In this document: positions 49,634 through 58,443 of the stretch, piece after piece
How the letters are laid out: each line of letters begins with the position of its first letter
Position numbering within the stretch: the stretch's first letter is position 1
Assembly: GCA_050741915.1 (NCBI GenBank)
Contig: JBOGEX010000126.1
Location: 21,521 to 85,520, forward strand
Reading direction: 5' to 3'
Origin: JACCTH01 sp050741915
GTDB lineage: Bacteria > Actinomycetota > Acidimicrobiia > Spongiisociales > ZC4RG35
DNA length: 64,000 bases
Notes under the pieces: model-generated
The model's input: the letters and a program-made list of their open reading frames with translations, nothing else
Told to the model about the DNA's origin: nothing
Database searches by the model: none
Made by a program: the position numbers and the translations under genes

Positions 49634-49999
49634 ATGTTGGGCCCAGTCGCCATCCAGCGCTGGGAAGGGGCGTTCCTGCTGGCCTTGGCGATCTATGGCT
49701 TCTCGCAAAGTGAATGGTCTTGGTGGTGGTTCGGCCTCTTGTTTCTCATCCCCGATCTGTCGATGGTTGGATACGTCGCCAACCCCACGGTCGGCGCGAT
49801 GACTTACAACCTCGGCCACACCTTCGTCTTTCCCGGCCTGATCCTGGGTTGGTATCTCCTGGGCGGGCCGCTGGCCGCTCTCGCCATCGGCTCGATCTGG
49901 CTGGCTCACATCGGCTTTGACCGCTTACTTGGCTACGGCCTCAAGTTTCGCGACGGCTTCACCTCGACCCATCTCGGCGAGATCGGTCGCCGGCTTTAG
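49634..49999 (+). CDS. DUF4260 integral membrane protein
   Basis: A 121-residue protein with four helices: EGAFLLALAIYGFS, WWWFGLLFLIPDLSMVGYVAN, GHTFVFPGLILGWYLLGGPLAALA and SIWLAHIGFDRLLGYGLKF. The PDLSMVGY and HIGFDRxLGYGLK signatures are those of DUF4260. ATG directly abuts the preceding stop. Function unknown. A four-site repeat array follows it. Confidence 0.82.
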   Translation: MLGPVAIQRWEGAFLLALAIYGFSQSEWSWWWFGLLFLIPDLSMVGYVANPTVGAMTYNLGHTFVFPGLILGWYLLGGPLAALAIGSIWLAHIGFDRLLGYGLKFRDGFTSTHLGEIGRRL

Positions 50000-50024
50000 G
50001 ACCGGTGAAACCAACAGCACCCCC

Positions 50025-50132
50025 AAATTCGGTCACCCACGCCCGGTTTCTGGCTTATTCGGTCACTGGCGAACGAGCCGCCGGGCGCCAGTGACCGAAT
50101 TTGCCGAGAAGCGTTCGTCAGTGACCGAATTA
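50025..50132. repeat. Four-site repeat array (two direct, two inverted), 30-bp period, copy 2
   Basis: Sites AAATTCGGTCAC (50025) and TTATTCGGTCACTGGCG (50055) are direct, 30 bp apart; inverted CGCCAGTGACCGAATT (50086) and CGTCAGTGACCGAATTA (50116) are also 30 bp apart. The inner pair is a perfect 15-bp stem (50057-50071 with 50086-50100). The outer pair matches 11 of 12. It lies between convergent stops and overlaps the nitrilase stop codon. Same design as 30493-30599. Confidence 0.8.
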
Positions 50133-50972
50133 GGGGGCGGTCAGATCTCCGTAAGCGTCGGGGCGTCGGTCGCGATAGAAGGCCCAGGTCTTGCGGACCT
50201 CTTCGACCATGTCGAGATCGAGGTCGCGGATGATCAACTCCTCATCGGTGTCGGAAGCCGCCTCTCCCACCTTCTGGCCGCGGGGATCGACGAAGTACGA
50301 AGACCCGTAGAAGTCGTTGTCCCCCAACGGTTCTTGTCCGACCCGGTTGATCGCACCGATGAAGTACTCGTTGGCGACTGCCGCGGCGGGTTGTTCGAGG
50401 TTCCAGAGATACATCGACAACCCCCGGCTCGTGGCCGAGGGGTTGAAGACGATCTTGGCCCCCTTGAGGCCGAGCGCTCGCCATCCCTCCGGAAAATGGC
50501 GGTCATAACAGATGTAGACCCCGATCCTCCCCACCTTGGTGTCGAAGATCGGATACCCGGTGTTACCGGGACGGAAGTAGAACTTCTCCCAGAAACCCTT
50601 GACGTGAGGGATGTGGGTCTTGCGGTATTTGCCTAGGTAAATGCCATCGGCGTCGATCACGGCCGCGGTGTTGTAGTAGAAGCCTTCCTGTTCCATCTCG
50701 AACATCGGCAGCACCAAGACCATGCCGGTCTCTTTGGCAAGAGCCTGCATGGCCTTGGTGGTAGGTCCGGCGGGAATGGGCTCGGCGTCGTCGAAGTGCT
50801 CGTTCTCCTGCACCTGGCAGAAGTATGGGCTGTAGAAGACCTCTTGAAAGCACATGACCTCCGCACCCTGCTCGGCGGCCTGGCGGGCGTAGTCCTCGTG
50901 CTTTTTGATCATCGAGTCCTTGTCGCCCGTCCATTCCGTCTGCAGCAGGGCCGCTCGAACAACGTCGCCCAC
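50130..50972 (-). CDS. Nitrilase-superfamily amidohydrolase, probable beta-ureidopropionase
   Basis: A 280-residue carbon-nitrogen hydrolase. The Glu-Lys-Cys triad is visible in EVMCFQEVFYSPYFC, GKYRKTHIPH and GVYICYDRHFPEGW. ARALGLKGAKIVFNPSATS and EYFIGAINRVGQEP fit N-carbamoyl-beta-alanine/beta-ureidopropionase and N-carbamoylputrescine amidase types. It would hydrolyse N-carbamoyl-beta-alanine to beta-alanine, CO2 and NH3. Start GTG 50972 overlaps the binding-protein stop (TAGTG), so it is expressed with the ABC importer. Confidence 0.88.
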   Translation of the reverse strand: MGDVVRAALLQTEWTGDKDSMIKKHEDYARQAAEQGAEVMCFQEVFYSPYFCQVQENEHFDDAEPIPAGPTTKAMQALAKETGMVLVLPMFEMEQEGFYYNTAAVIDADGIYLGKYRKTHIPHVKGFWEKFYFRPGNTGYPIFDTKVGRIGVYICYDRHFPEGWRALGLKGAKIVFNPSATSRGLSMYLWNLEQPAAAVANEYFIGAINRVGQEPLGDNDFYGSSYFVDPRGQKVGEAASDTDEELIIRDLDLDMVEEVRKTWAFYRDRRPDAYGDLTAP

Positions 50973-52087
50973 TATTCGCCTCCTTCGTTGAGGGTGATGG
51001 TGGCCTTTTCGAAGCCATCGCCAGTGACGGCAATACCTTCCCCTTCGAGGTCCGCAACTGCAGCGGCGGCAAGATCGGAGCGGAAGGCCTCGGCTCCGGG
51101 GTCGGCGCCGATCACCCCCTCGCTCACCGCCACCTCGACCGTTTGTGCCCACAGGGCTTCATCCATCACTCCGATGCCGGCGGGCGAGGGCCAGATCAAG
51201 GCGTTGATCTCGTTCATCTGCCAGGCCTGATGGCTCGGGCCCAACGTGGAGCCGCGGTCGAGCACGATCTGGACGCAATCGTCGGGGTTGTCACGGCAGA
51301 AGATCCAGCCCCGGAATGAGGCCCGGAGGAATGCGGAAGCGGTCTCCTCGTTGTCGGCCAGCCAGCCAGCGTCGACCCAGATGGCATCCTGGAGCATGGC
51401 GGTCCCAATCTCGGGATCGTTGAAGTCGATCACTGCCAGGTCTGCGGGGGTATAGAGCTCGCCGGTGTCGGGGTTGACCGCCTCGAGCACCTGGGCGTAT
51501 TCGTTGTAAGTCATCGCCTGGGCGGCGTCGATCTCGCGGTTGAGCAAGAGCGACATGTCAAATGGTTGCTGCACGACTTCCCCGGGGGTGACCCCGAACT
51601 TCTCGAAGGCGGCGGTGAGCTCGAACTCGTTCCCAAAACCCCAGGTTCCGACCCGCATTCCTTCCCAGTCCTCGGGGGTGGTGATGCCGGAGTCCGCCCA
51701 GGAGACTTCGAGCGTTCCCGAGCGCTGGAAGACCTGGCCGATGTTGACGAGGTCGGCGCCCTCTTCACGAGAAACCAAGGCTTTTGGCACCCACGCCAGG
51801 CCGAACTCGGCGCCGCCGGCGGCGACGACCTGCTGGGGAACGATGTCGACGGCTCCTTCGAGGATCGTCACATCAAGGCCCTCGCCGGTATAGAAGCCCT
51901 GCTCGATGGCGGCGAAATAGCCGGCGAACTGCGCCTGTGTCACCCATTGCAGCTGCAGCCGCACCGGTATCAGCTCACCGGTGGTGACCACAGGGGCGGC
52001 GGTGGTGGTCGCACCCGAACCACCCCCACAAGCGGCCAGCAACATCGCCGCCAGCAACAGCAATATCAGAACTGAACGATGCTTCAT
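50972..52087 (-). CDS. ABC transporter substrate-binding lipoprotein (NMT1/THI5/SsuA-like)
   Basis: A 371-residue lipoprotein with lipobox (LLLLAAMLLAACGG) and the NMT1/THI5 fold: VRLQLQWVTQAQFAGYFAAIEQGFYTGEGLDV, GGAEFGLAWVPKALVSREEGADLVNIGQVFQRSG, GFGNEFELTAAFEKFGVTPG. Related proteins bind pyrimidine precursors, hydantoins or sulfonates. With the nitrilase downstream, a pyrimidine or hydantoin ligand is plausible. ATG 52087 has GGAGGAGAC upstream. Last gene of the importer before the nitrilase. Confidence 0.87.
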   Translation of the reverse strand: MKHRSVLILLLLAAMLLAACGGGSGATTTAAPVVTTGELIPVRLQLQWVTQAQFAGYFAAIEQGFYTGEGLDVTILEGAVDIVPQQVVAAGGAEFGLAWVPKALVSREEGADLVNIGQVFQRSGTLEVSWADSGITTPEDWEGMRVGTWGFGNEFELTAAFEKFGVTPGEVVQQPFDMSLLLNREIDAAQAMTYNEYAQVLEAVNPDTGELYTPADLAVIDFNDPEIGTAMLQDAIWVDAGWLADNEETASAFLRASFRGWIFCRDNPDDCVQIVLDRGSTLGPSHQAWQMNEINALIWPSPAGIGVMDEALWAQTVEVAVSEGVIGADPGAEAFRSDLAAAAVADLEGEGIAVTGDGFEKATITLNEGGE

Positions 52088-52143
52088 GTGTCTCCTCCAT
52101 GAGAGCCGGGTTGATCCCAACTCGTAGGCCGCAATTTAGGAGA

Positions 52144-52920
52144 TCAGGCGGGAGTCAGTCTCCGCGCCGGAGGCCAGGGAATGAGAATTCTTTCCGCGCC
52201 CATCACCAGCAGCTGGAGGGCGGCGCCGAGGAGGGTGGCGACGACGATCCCCGCCCAGGCCTCGGCCATCCTGGTCAGACCAGCTTGCTGGGAGATGTAG
52301 ACCCCGAGAGCATCCCGGGAACCTCCGAAATACTCCGTCACCACCGCCCCGATGAGAGAGAGGGCAACTGCCACTCGCAGGGCGGAGAGCAAGTAGGGGA
52401 GAGCATTGGGCAGTCGCACTTTCCAGAGAGTGGTGAAGTCGGGGGCGGCCAAGGAGTTCATCAGTTCGACCTTGGCCCCACCGACATCGGCGAGACCTCG
52501 CACCATGTTGATCATCACTGGGAAGAAGACCATCACCGCCACCACGGCCATCTTCGACACGGGGTTCGTGATCCCGAACCACTGATTCGTGATCGGGGCC
52601 AGAGCGATGATTGGGGCCGAGCCGGCGGCCACCGCCAGCGGCTGCACGCCCGCTCGGATGGCCGTCCAGCGGGCGACGGCGAATGCAACAGCTATGCCGA
52701 GGATCGTTCCGCCCACCAGTCCTCCGAGTGCCTCCCGCAGGGTGAACAAGCCTGCTGGCCACACAATCGGCCATTCCTCGGCCACCGTGCGCACGATATC
52801 TGAGGGAGGCGGGAGGAGGAAACCCTGAATTCCGGCGGCGCGGACGAAGAACTCCCAGGCAGCCAGCACGGCGACGAAAACAACTGCCGGCGCCAGATAG
52901 CGACGGAGGATCCGATTCAC
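52144..52920 (-). CDS. ABC transporter permease (SsuC/ThiX-like)
   Basis: A 258-residue permease with about six helices (RYLAPAVVFVAVLAAWEFFVRA, AVAAGSAPIIALAPI, KMAVVAVMVFFPVMINMV) and an EAA-like loop LMNSLAAPDFTTLWKVRLPNALPY. Overlaps the ATPase stop by 4 bp. Encodes half of a heterodimeric channel with the gene at 53690. The 56 bp to the binding protein contain only its ribosome site. Confidence 0.87.
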   Translation of the reverse strand: MNRILRRYLAPAVVFVAVLAAWEFFVRAAGIQGFLLPPPSDIVRTVAEEWPIVWPAGLFTLREALGGLVGGTILGIAVAFAVARWTAIRAGVQPLAVAAGSAPIIALAPITNQWFGITNPVSKMAVVAVMVFFPVMINMVRGLADVGGAKVELMNSLAAPDFTTLWKVRLPNALPYLLSALRVAVALSLIGAVVTEYFGGSRDALGVYISQQAGLTRMAEAWAGIVVATLLGAALQLLVMGAERILIPWPPARRLTPA

Positions 52921-53693
52921 GCCTCTTCCGATCGGAGGACTTCTCGGACCTCGACCAGCTTGTCGAAGTACTTGGCTTCCTCTCTGGTCCCGAGCTCCCG
53001 GGGCTGGGGAAGGTCGATCTCGACTACTTCGGTGACCCGTCCGGGACGGGGAGACATCACCACCACCTGAGTCGAGAGGAAGACTGCCTCGGGAATGGAA
53101 TGGGTAACAAAGAGCACCGTGGTCTGGGTCTCTTGCCAGATCCGCATCAGCTCCATCTGCATCCGCTCCCGCGTCATCTCGTCGAGCGCTCCGAACGGCT
53201 CGTCCATGAGTAGAAGGGACGGCCGCAGGGTCAGGGCGCGGGCGATCGCCACCCTCTGCTGCATGCCTCCCGAAAGCTGCCAGGGATAGTGATCAGCGAA
53301 CTCGACGAGCTCCACGAGTTTCAACATTTCGCGGGCACGTTCTGAACGTTCAGGCTCGGCCACTCCGGTTATCTCGAGGGGAAGAGCGACGTTCTGGAGC
53401 ACGCGCCGCCATTCGAGAAGGGTGGCCTGTTGGAAGACCATTCCGTAATCGCGATCGTGCCGGGCGCTCGCGGGACTCTTGCCATTGACGATTACCGAGC
53501 CGCTGGTCGGGGCCAAGAGGTCGCCGACGATCCGGAGAAGGGTTGACTTGCCGCATCCCGACGGCCCTAAGAGCGACACAAAGTCACCCGATCCGATCTC
53601 GAGGTCGATGCCTTTGAGGGCGACCGTGCTGGTCCCCTTGCGGCCGCCGAACACCTTGTCGACCCCCCGCAGGCTGACCATCGAAGTGCTCAT
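52917..53693 (-). CDS. ABC transporter ATP-binding protein (SsuB/ThiZ-like)
   Basis: A 258-residue ATPase: LLGPSGCGKSTLLRI (Walker A), MVFQQATLLEWR (Q-loop), QLSGGMQQRVAIARAL (signature), LLMDEPFGALDEM (Walker B) and FVTHSIPEA. No TOBE domain, as usual for SsuB/TauB types. ATGA overlaps link it to both permeases. Confidence 0.9.
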   Translation of the reverse strand: MSTSMVSLRGVDKVFGGRKGTSTVALKGIDLEIGSGDFVSLLGPSGCGKSTLLRIVGDLLAPTSGSVIVNGKSPASARHDRDYGMVFQQATLLEWRRVLQNVALPLEITGVAEPERSERAREMLKLVELVEFADHYPWQLSGGMQQRVAIARALTLRPSLLLMDEPFGALDEMTRERMQMELMRIWQETQTTVLFVTHSIPEAVFLSTQVVVMSPRPGRVTEVVEIDLPQPRELGTREEAKYFDKLVEVREVLRSEEA

Positions 53694-54553
53694 GAAACAA
53701 CTCGGCGGGCGGGAGGTATCACCAGGCGTTCGATCAGGGTGACGATGGCCACGAACGTGAGGCCGAGGAGCACCGCGAATAGCACCGCGGCGTAGAGCTT
53801 CTCGGGGCCACTCGAGTAGTAGTAGCTGAACGTGAGCAACTGGCGACCAAGTCCATCGGGGAGACCGCTCGGCAACTCACCGACAATCGTTCCGACCACG
53901 CTGGCGCCGGCCGCCACTTTGAGGGCGGTGAAGAGGTAGGGGAAAGCAGCTGGGATCCGCAGCTTTTTGAACTCCTGGGAACGAGAGGCGGCGAAGGAGC
54001 GAAAGAGCTCGGCCGAAGTAGGGCTGGGAGAGCGCAGCCCCCGGATGGTGTTGACCGTCACCGGAAAGAAGGACAAGAAGGCGGCCAAAGCGGCGATTGG
54101 GATCCACAGCGGGAGGCGATACTTGCCGGCCCAGAGAACAACCATCGGGGCGATGGCGAGGAGCGGAATGGTTTGGCTGGCGATGACCCACGGCATCAAC
54201 CCGCGTTCGGCCAAAGGTGAACGGACAAAGAGAAGACCCAATGCCAATCCAATCATGCTGCCCGCGGCAAAGCCGGCGACGGCTTCGCGGAACGTCACCA
54301 ACGATGCCTGGGCGAGCACCCAGCCCAATGACTCCTCGCTCCCCCGCCGGGCGGGTTCGAGGATCGAGCGCACGATGTCCCACAGGTGGGGCATGGAACG
54401 ATCGTCGGCCCGAACCGGCAGCGGGAGCCCGGTAAGTCCCAGGAGCTTGTAGCCCTCCCAGAGGCCGGCAAGGACCAAAAGCACCACTCCCAAACCGACG
54501 AAGGATCTGAACCACCGGACCGAGGAATGAATCGGAGGAGCGGCCGCGACCAT
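53690..54553 (-). CDS. ABC transporter permease (SsuC/ThiX-like)
   Basis: A 287-residue permease: WFRSFVGLGVVLLVLAGLWEGY, EAVAGFAAGSMIGLALGLLFV, LPLWIPIAALAAFLSFFPVTVNTI and loop LFRSFAASRSQEFKKLRIPAAFPY. First gene of a leftward operon of five (permease, ATPase, permease, binding protein, nitrilase). It diverges from the molybdenum-hydroxylase operon with about 130 bp between. Confidence 0.87.
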   Translation of the reverse strand: MVAAAPPIHSSVRWFRSFVGLGVVLLVLAGLWEGYKLLGLTGLPLPVRADDRSMPHLWDIVRSILEPARRGSEESLGWVLAQASLVTFREAVAGFAAGSMIGLALGLLFVRSPLAERGLMPWVIASQTIPLLAIAPMVVLWAGKYRLPLWIPIAALAAFLSFFPVTVNTIRGLRSPSPTSAELFRSFAASRSQEFKKLRIPAAFPYLFTALKVAAGASVVGTIVGELPSGLPDGLGRQLLTFSYYYSSGPEKLYAAVLFAVLLGLTFVAIVTLIERLVIPPARRVVS

Positions 54554-54646
54554 CAGCGAGGCGGAACGATAGATATCTCCGCCTGGCGGCGTTCCTCTCC
54601 GCCATGGGGAAGAGGCGTTTCTGGGGCGTGGAAACGGACACGGTGA

Positions 54647-54652
54647 TAACGT
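54647..54652 (+). promoter_or_regulatory. Possible -10 box of the CoxS operon (TAACGT)
   Basis: TAACGT lies 38 nt before GTG 54685 in the divergent space between importer and Mo-hydroxylase operons. It is followed by AGGAGG (54671-54676). I see no other motif in this 130 bp. Confidence 0.35.
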
Positions 54653-54684
54653 CGGATGCCCATCACAACAAGGAGGCCAGGATC

Positions 54685-55185
54685 GTGAAGTTGGCGATGA
54701 CGGTCAACGGTCGCAAGGTGGGGGGCGACGTCGATGCTCGCACCTTGCTCGTCCACTACATACGCGAGAATCTCAATCTCACCGGCACCCATATCGGCTG
54801 TGAGACGAGCTACTGCGGTGCCTGCACCGTTATCATGGACGGCCGCACTGTCAAGTCCTGCACAATTCTGGCGGTGGCCGCAGACGGTGCCGAGATCACC
54901 ACTATTGAGGGGTTGGCCCAGAACGGTGAGCTTCATCCTGTGCAAGAGGGTTTCTGGGAGCGCCACGGTCTCCAGTGCGGCTATTGCACTCCCGGCATGA
55001 TCATGTCAGCCGTCGGACTCCTGAGCCAGAACAACAATCCGAGTGAGGACGAGATCCGAGTGGGCATCGAGGGCAATCTCTGCCGTTGTACCGGATATCA
55101 CAACATCGTCAAAGCAATTGAATACGCAGGGGCCAAGATGCGCGGCGAGAAGCCGGCGCCGGCAGAATGGGAGGTGCCAGCGTGA
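54685..55185 (+). CDS. coxS: Molybdenum-hydroxylase small subunit, (2Fe-2S)-binding (CoxS-like)
   Basis: A 166-residue protein with both [2Fe-2S] sites: GCETSYCGACTVIMDG plus C in TVKSCTI (plant-type ferredoxin cluster), and CGYCTPGMIMS plus EGNLCRCTGYHNI (helical cluster). It passes electrons from the Mo site to FAD in the CO dehydrogenase/xanthine dehydrogenase family. GTG 54685 has AGGAGG 8 nt upstream; the upstream ATG at 54604 lacks a site and would add an unusual extension. It overlaps coxL (GTGA). Confidence 0.92.
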   Translation: MKLAMTVNGRKVGGDVDARTLLVHYIRENLNLTGTHIGCETSYCGACTVIMDGRTVKSCTILAVAADGAEITTIEGLAQNGELHPVQEGFWERHGLQCGYCTPGMIMSAVGLLSQNNNPSEDEIRVGIEGNLCRCTGYHNIVKAIEYAGAKMRGEKPAPAEWEVPA

Positions 55186-57587
55186 CTGCAACCGGCATGA
55201 GCACGACCAGTGTCTTGGGAGGTTCCGTTCGCAGGCGCGAGGATCCCGCGCTGATCAGAGGGCGCGGGCGCTTTGTCGATGACATCAAGCTCGCCAACAT
55301 CGCTCACGTCGCCTTCGTGAGAAGCCCTTATGCCCACGCCAAGGTCAACTCGATCGATGGCACCGAGGCGGAGAAGATGCCAGGGGTGGCCGCGGTCTAC
55401 ACCATCGACGATGTTCGCCATCTCGGCCCCCTGTTGGCGCAGGTGGCCGTTGGCAAGCTGAAGCCGCTCCTGGCCGACGGCCTGGTCAATCATGTCGGCG
55501 AAGCGGTGGCGATGGTGGTGGCCGACAACCGCTATCAGGCCCAGGATGCGGCCGATGAGGTAGTGGTCGATTACGACCCGTTGCGGGCCATAGTCGACCT
55601 AAAGGAAGCAGCCTCCGACAAAGCCAAGGTCCATAACGATCTCGACTCGAACATCCTGATCACCTGGGAGGCTGGCCCGTGGGGCAATGAGGAAGGCATC
55701 GCCGTCACCAAGCAGACCATCGCCGACGCCAAGAAGCGCGATGACGTGGTCGTCGTCAGCCAGGAGATGATCAATCAGCGGTTGATCCCGACTGCGATCG
55801 AGCCGCGGTCGGTGATCGCCGATTGGAGCGACGGCTACGAGCGATTCACCGTGTATTCGTCAACTCAGATCCCCCATGCCCTGGCCGGCGCCATCGCCAA
55901 AACCTTTGGGCTGGCCGCCAATGCCGTCGACGTCACCGCCCCCGAGGTGGGCGGCGGGTTCGGCGCCAAGCTCAACATCTATGCCGACGAGATTTTGACG
56001 GCCTTTGCTTCCAAACAACTCAATCGGCCGGTGAAGTACACCGAGTCTCGGCGCGAGTCGCCCAACAACACGATTCAGGGTCGGGGCTGGGTCGCCACTG
56101 CCACCATCACCGGCACCAAAGGCGGCGAGATTCTCGGCTTCGAGCTCGACGGGCTGGCCGACATGGGTGCCTACACGATGAACTTCACGGTCGCCATCCC
56201 TTTCCTGGGAACATTTGTCGGGGCCGGTCAGTACAAGTTCCCCACCCACTGGAAGATCGCCTGCGTCACCACTCACACCATGACCACCGACGCTTACCGG
56301 GGAGCAGGGCGTCCGGAGGCCATGTATTACCTCGAGCGGATCATCGACGCCTACGCCCGCGAGATCGGAATGGACCCGGCCGAGATTCGAATCAAGAACT
56401 TCATCCCCGCTGACTCCTTCCCCAACGCCACGTCGCCGATCGGATTCACGCACGACACGGGTGAGTACCAGAAGAACCTCGAGGCACTGGTGGCCACCTC
56501 GGAGTACGCCGCGATGAAGAAGGAAAGGAACCAGGCGCGCAGCGATGGGCGTCATGTTGGTCTCGGTCTTGCGAGCTATGTCGAGGTGTGTGGCTTCGGG
56601 CCATCTGCCCTGGCTGGCCTCGGCTTCTCGTGGACGACCTACGGTTTGCCGGCGGCCTTCTCCGGCTCGGGTCTAGTGCGGATCAATCCCGATGCCAGCG
56701 CCACCGTCATCATCGGTACCGGGCCCTCCGGTCAAGGCCATGAGACCGCCTGGGCTCAGCTTGTCTCCAGCCAGCTGGGTCTCGACTACGACAAGGTCCG
56801 GGTCAGTCACGGGATGACCGCCGAGTCACCGATGGGAGTCGGCACCTTTGGTTCGCGGTCGGCGGCGGTGGATGGATCGGCGGCTTACGAGGCGGCGTTG
56901 AAGGTCAAGGCCAAGGCCGCTCAGATTGCGGCTCACATCCTCGAAGCCTCCGCCGACGACATCGAATTTGCCGATGGCTCGGCCTACGTCGCCGGTTCAC
57001 CCGACAAGTCGGTGAGCTGGGAGGAGATCGTCACCAGGGCCTATCAGCCCCACCAGCTCCCCGAGGGGATGGAGGGAGGATTGGAAGCGCAGTCGGTCTT
57101 CAGCCCGGCCAACGCCACCTGGCCGTTCGGTGCCCATGCCGCCCTGGTTGAGGTCGATCCCGAGACCGGGGACACCAAGCTCCTGCGCTATCTGACCATG
57201 GACGACTGTGGCAACGTCATCAATCCGATGATCGTCGACGGCCAGATCCATGGCGGGCTCGTGCAAGGGATCGCTCAGGCGATGATGGAGGACGCCATCT
57301 ATGACTCCGAAGGCAATCTCTTGACGACCTCTCTGGCCGACTATCCGCTTCCCACCGCCACGGACGTTCCCCTCTTCGAGCTCCATCGAACCGTGACGCC
57401 GTCCAACGTCAATCCGCTCGGAGTAAAGGGAATCGGGGAAGCGGGCACGATCGGGTCTGCACAGACGGTGGTCAACGCCGCGGTCGACGCCCTCTACGAC
57501 CTCGGAGTGCGGCACATCGACATGCCGCTGCGATCGCGCCGGGTGTGGCAAGCCATCCAAGAAGCAAGCAACGGGGAAAGGAGCTAA
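55182..57587 (+). CDS. coxL: Molybdenum-hydroxylase large subunit, CoxL form II-like
   Basis: An 801-residue Mo-binding subunit: RREDPALIRGRGRFVDDI, VAFVRSPYAHAKV, PEVGGGFGAKLN, GTGPSGQGHETAW and KGIGEAG (catalytic Glu). The active-site loop reads AYRGAGR (residues 371-377) rather than the AYxCSFR of true CO dehydrogenase, so it is a form II enzyme with an unknown substrate, probably an N-heterocycle or aldehyde. It needs molybdopterin cytosine dinucleotide, consistent with the MobA-like gene downstream. Start GTG 55182 with GGGAGG upstream. Confidence 0.92.
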   Translation: MTATGMSTTSVLGGSVRRREDPALIRGRGRFVDDIKLANIAHVAFVRSPYAHAKVNSIDGTEAEKMPGVAAVYTIDDVRHLGPLLAQVAVGKLKPLLADGLVNHVGEAVAMVVADNRYQAQDAADEVVVDYDPLRAIVDLKEAASDKAKVHNDLDSNILITWEAGPWGNEEGIAVTKQTIADAKKRDDVVVVSQEMINQRLIPTAIEPRSVIADWSDGYERFTVYSSTQIPHALAGAIAKTFGLAANAVDVTAPEVGGGFGAKLNIYADEILTAFASKQLNRPVKYTESRRESPNNTIQGRGWVATATITGTKGGEILGFELDGLADMGAYTMNFTVAIPFLGTFVGAGQYKFPTHWKIACVTTHTMTTDAYRGAGRPEAMYYLERIIDAYAREIGMDPAEIRIKNFIPADSFPNATSPIGFTHDTGEYQKNLEALVATSEYAAMKKERNQARSDGRHVGLGLASYVEVCGFGPSALAGLGFSWTTYGLPAAFSGSGLVRINPDASATVIIGTGPSGQGHETAWAQLVSSQLGLDYDKVRVSHGMTAESPMGVGTFGSRSAAVDGSAAYEAALKVKAKAAQIAAHILEASADDIEFADGSAYVAGSPDKSVSWEEIVTRAYQPHQLPEGMEGGLEAQSVFSPANATWPFGAHAALVEVDPETGDTKLLRYLTMDDCGNVINPMIVDGQIHGGLVQGIAQAMMEDAIYDSEGNLLTTSLADYPLPTATDVPLFELHRTVTPSNVNPLGVKGIGEAGTIGSAQTVVNAAVDALYDLGVRHIDMPLRSRRVWQAIQEASNGERS

Positions 57588-57589
57588 TC

Positions 57590-58432
57590 ATGTTCCCGAG
57601 AGCATTCGAGTACCTAGCCCCTCCCTCGATCGAGGAAGCAGTGGCAGCTTTGCAGGGATCGGAATTCGCCAAGGTGATGTCGGGCGGAATGAGCCTGTTG
57701 CCGCTGATGAAGTTGCGACTGGTTTCCCCTGACCTTCTGGTCGATATCGGCCGCATCTCCGGTCTCGATTCGATCACCGCAGAAGGCGATATGGTGTCGA
57801 TCGGGGCGCTGGTTCGTCATTATCAAACCGCCGAGTCACGAATCGTTCCCAACGCCCTTGCGCAGGCGGCTTCTTACACCGGCGACGTGCAGGTCCGCAA
57901 CCAGGGGACGACGGTGGGGGCCGTCGTCCACGGAGATCTGGCGGCCGATCAGCCCTCGGCGGTGCTAGCCCTCGGGGGAGTCATCATCGCCCAAGGTCCC
58001 AACGGAACCAGAGAGATCCCGGCTGAGGAGTTTTTCCTCGATGCTTTGACGACTGCAGTCGAAGGAGACGAGGTCGTTACCGCCGTCAAGGTCAGAAGGG
58101 GGGGCATGTCGGCTTACGACAAGCTCGGTCGGCGCGGGGGACGCACTGACTATGCGGTGGCGGGGGCCGCGGCCTGGGTACAGAGGGCCAACGGCTCCAT
58201 CGCTGACGCCCGGGTGGCTCTGACAGGCGTGGCGGCCAAGCCCACCCTCGCCTCGGCGACCGCTCAGGCGTTGATCGGGACCGATGGTTCCGATCAGGCG
58301 ATTGAGGAGGCGGCGGCCAAGGCAGCAGACGGAGTTACGGTCCTCGAAGACCTCTATGGCACGGTCGACTACAAGACCCACCTCGCCAAAGTATTTGCCA
58401 AACGGGCTATCAAGAGGGCTCTTTCGGGCTGA
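57590..58432 (+). CDS. coxM: Molybdenum-hydroxylase FAD-binding medium subunit (CoxM-like)
   Basis: A 280-residue FAD subunit: FEYLAPPSIEEAVAAL, MSGGMSLLPLMKLRL (AGGxSLLPxMKLR), a second FAD loop QGTTVGAVVHGDLAADQP, and a C-terminal CODH medium-chain domain (SAYDKLGRRGG). The second loop lacks the GG of the usual TIGGN motif (here TVGAV), a small oddity. RBS AAAGGAG before ATG. Gene order S-L-M matches form II clusters, not the M-S-L of form I. Confidence 0.9.
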   Translation: MFPRAFEYLAPPSIEEAVAALQGSEFAKVMSGGMSLLPLMKLRLVSPDLLVDIGRISGLDSITAEGDMVSIGALVRHYQTAESRIVPNALAQAASYTGDVQVRNQGTTVGAVVHGDLAADQPSAVLALGGVIIAQGPNGTREIPAEEFFLDALTTAVEGDEVVTAVKVRRGGMSAYDKLGRRGGRTDYAVAGAAAWVQRANGSIADARVALTGVAAKPTLASATAQALIGTDGSDQAIEEAAAKAADGVTVLEDLYGTVDYKTHLAKVFAKRAIKRALSG

Positions 58433-58443
58433 CCAGCCACCCT

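Noticed and set aside
50025..50132. Integron attC-like recombination site
   Set aside because: The four-site palindromic layout is superficially similar but the core sites do not match the RYYYAAC/GTTRRRY consensus and no integrase or cassette array is present.
54685..58432. Aerobic CO dehydrogenase (form I)
   Set aside because: The active-site loop is AYRGAGR and gene order is S-L-M; form I enzymes have AYxCSFR and M-S-L.
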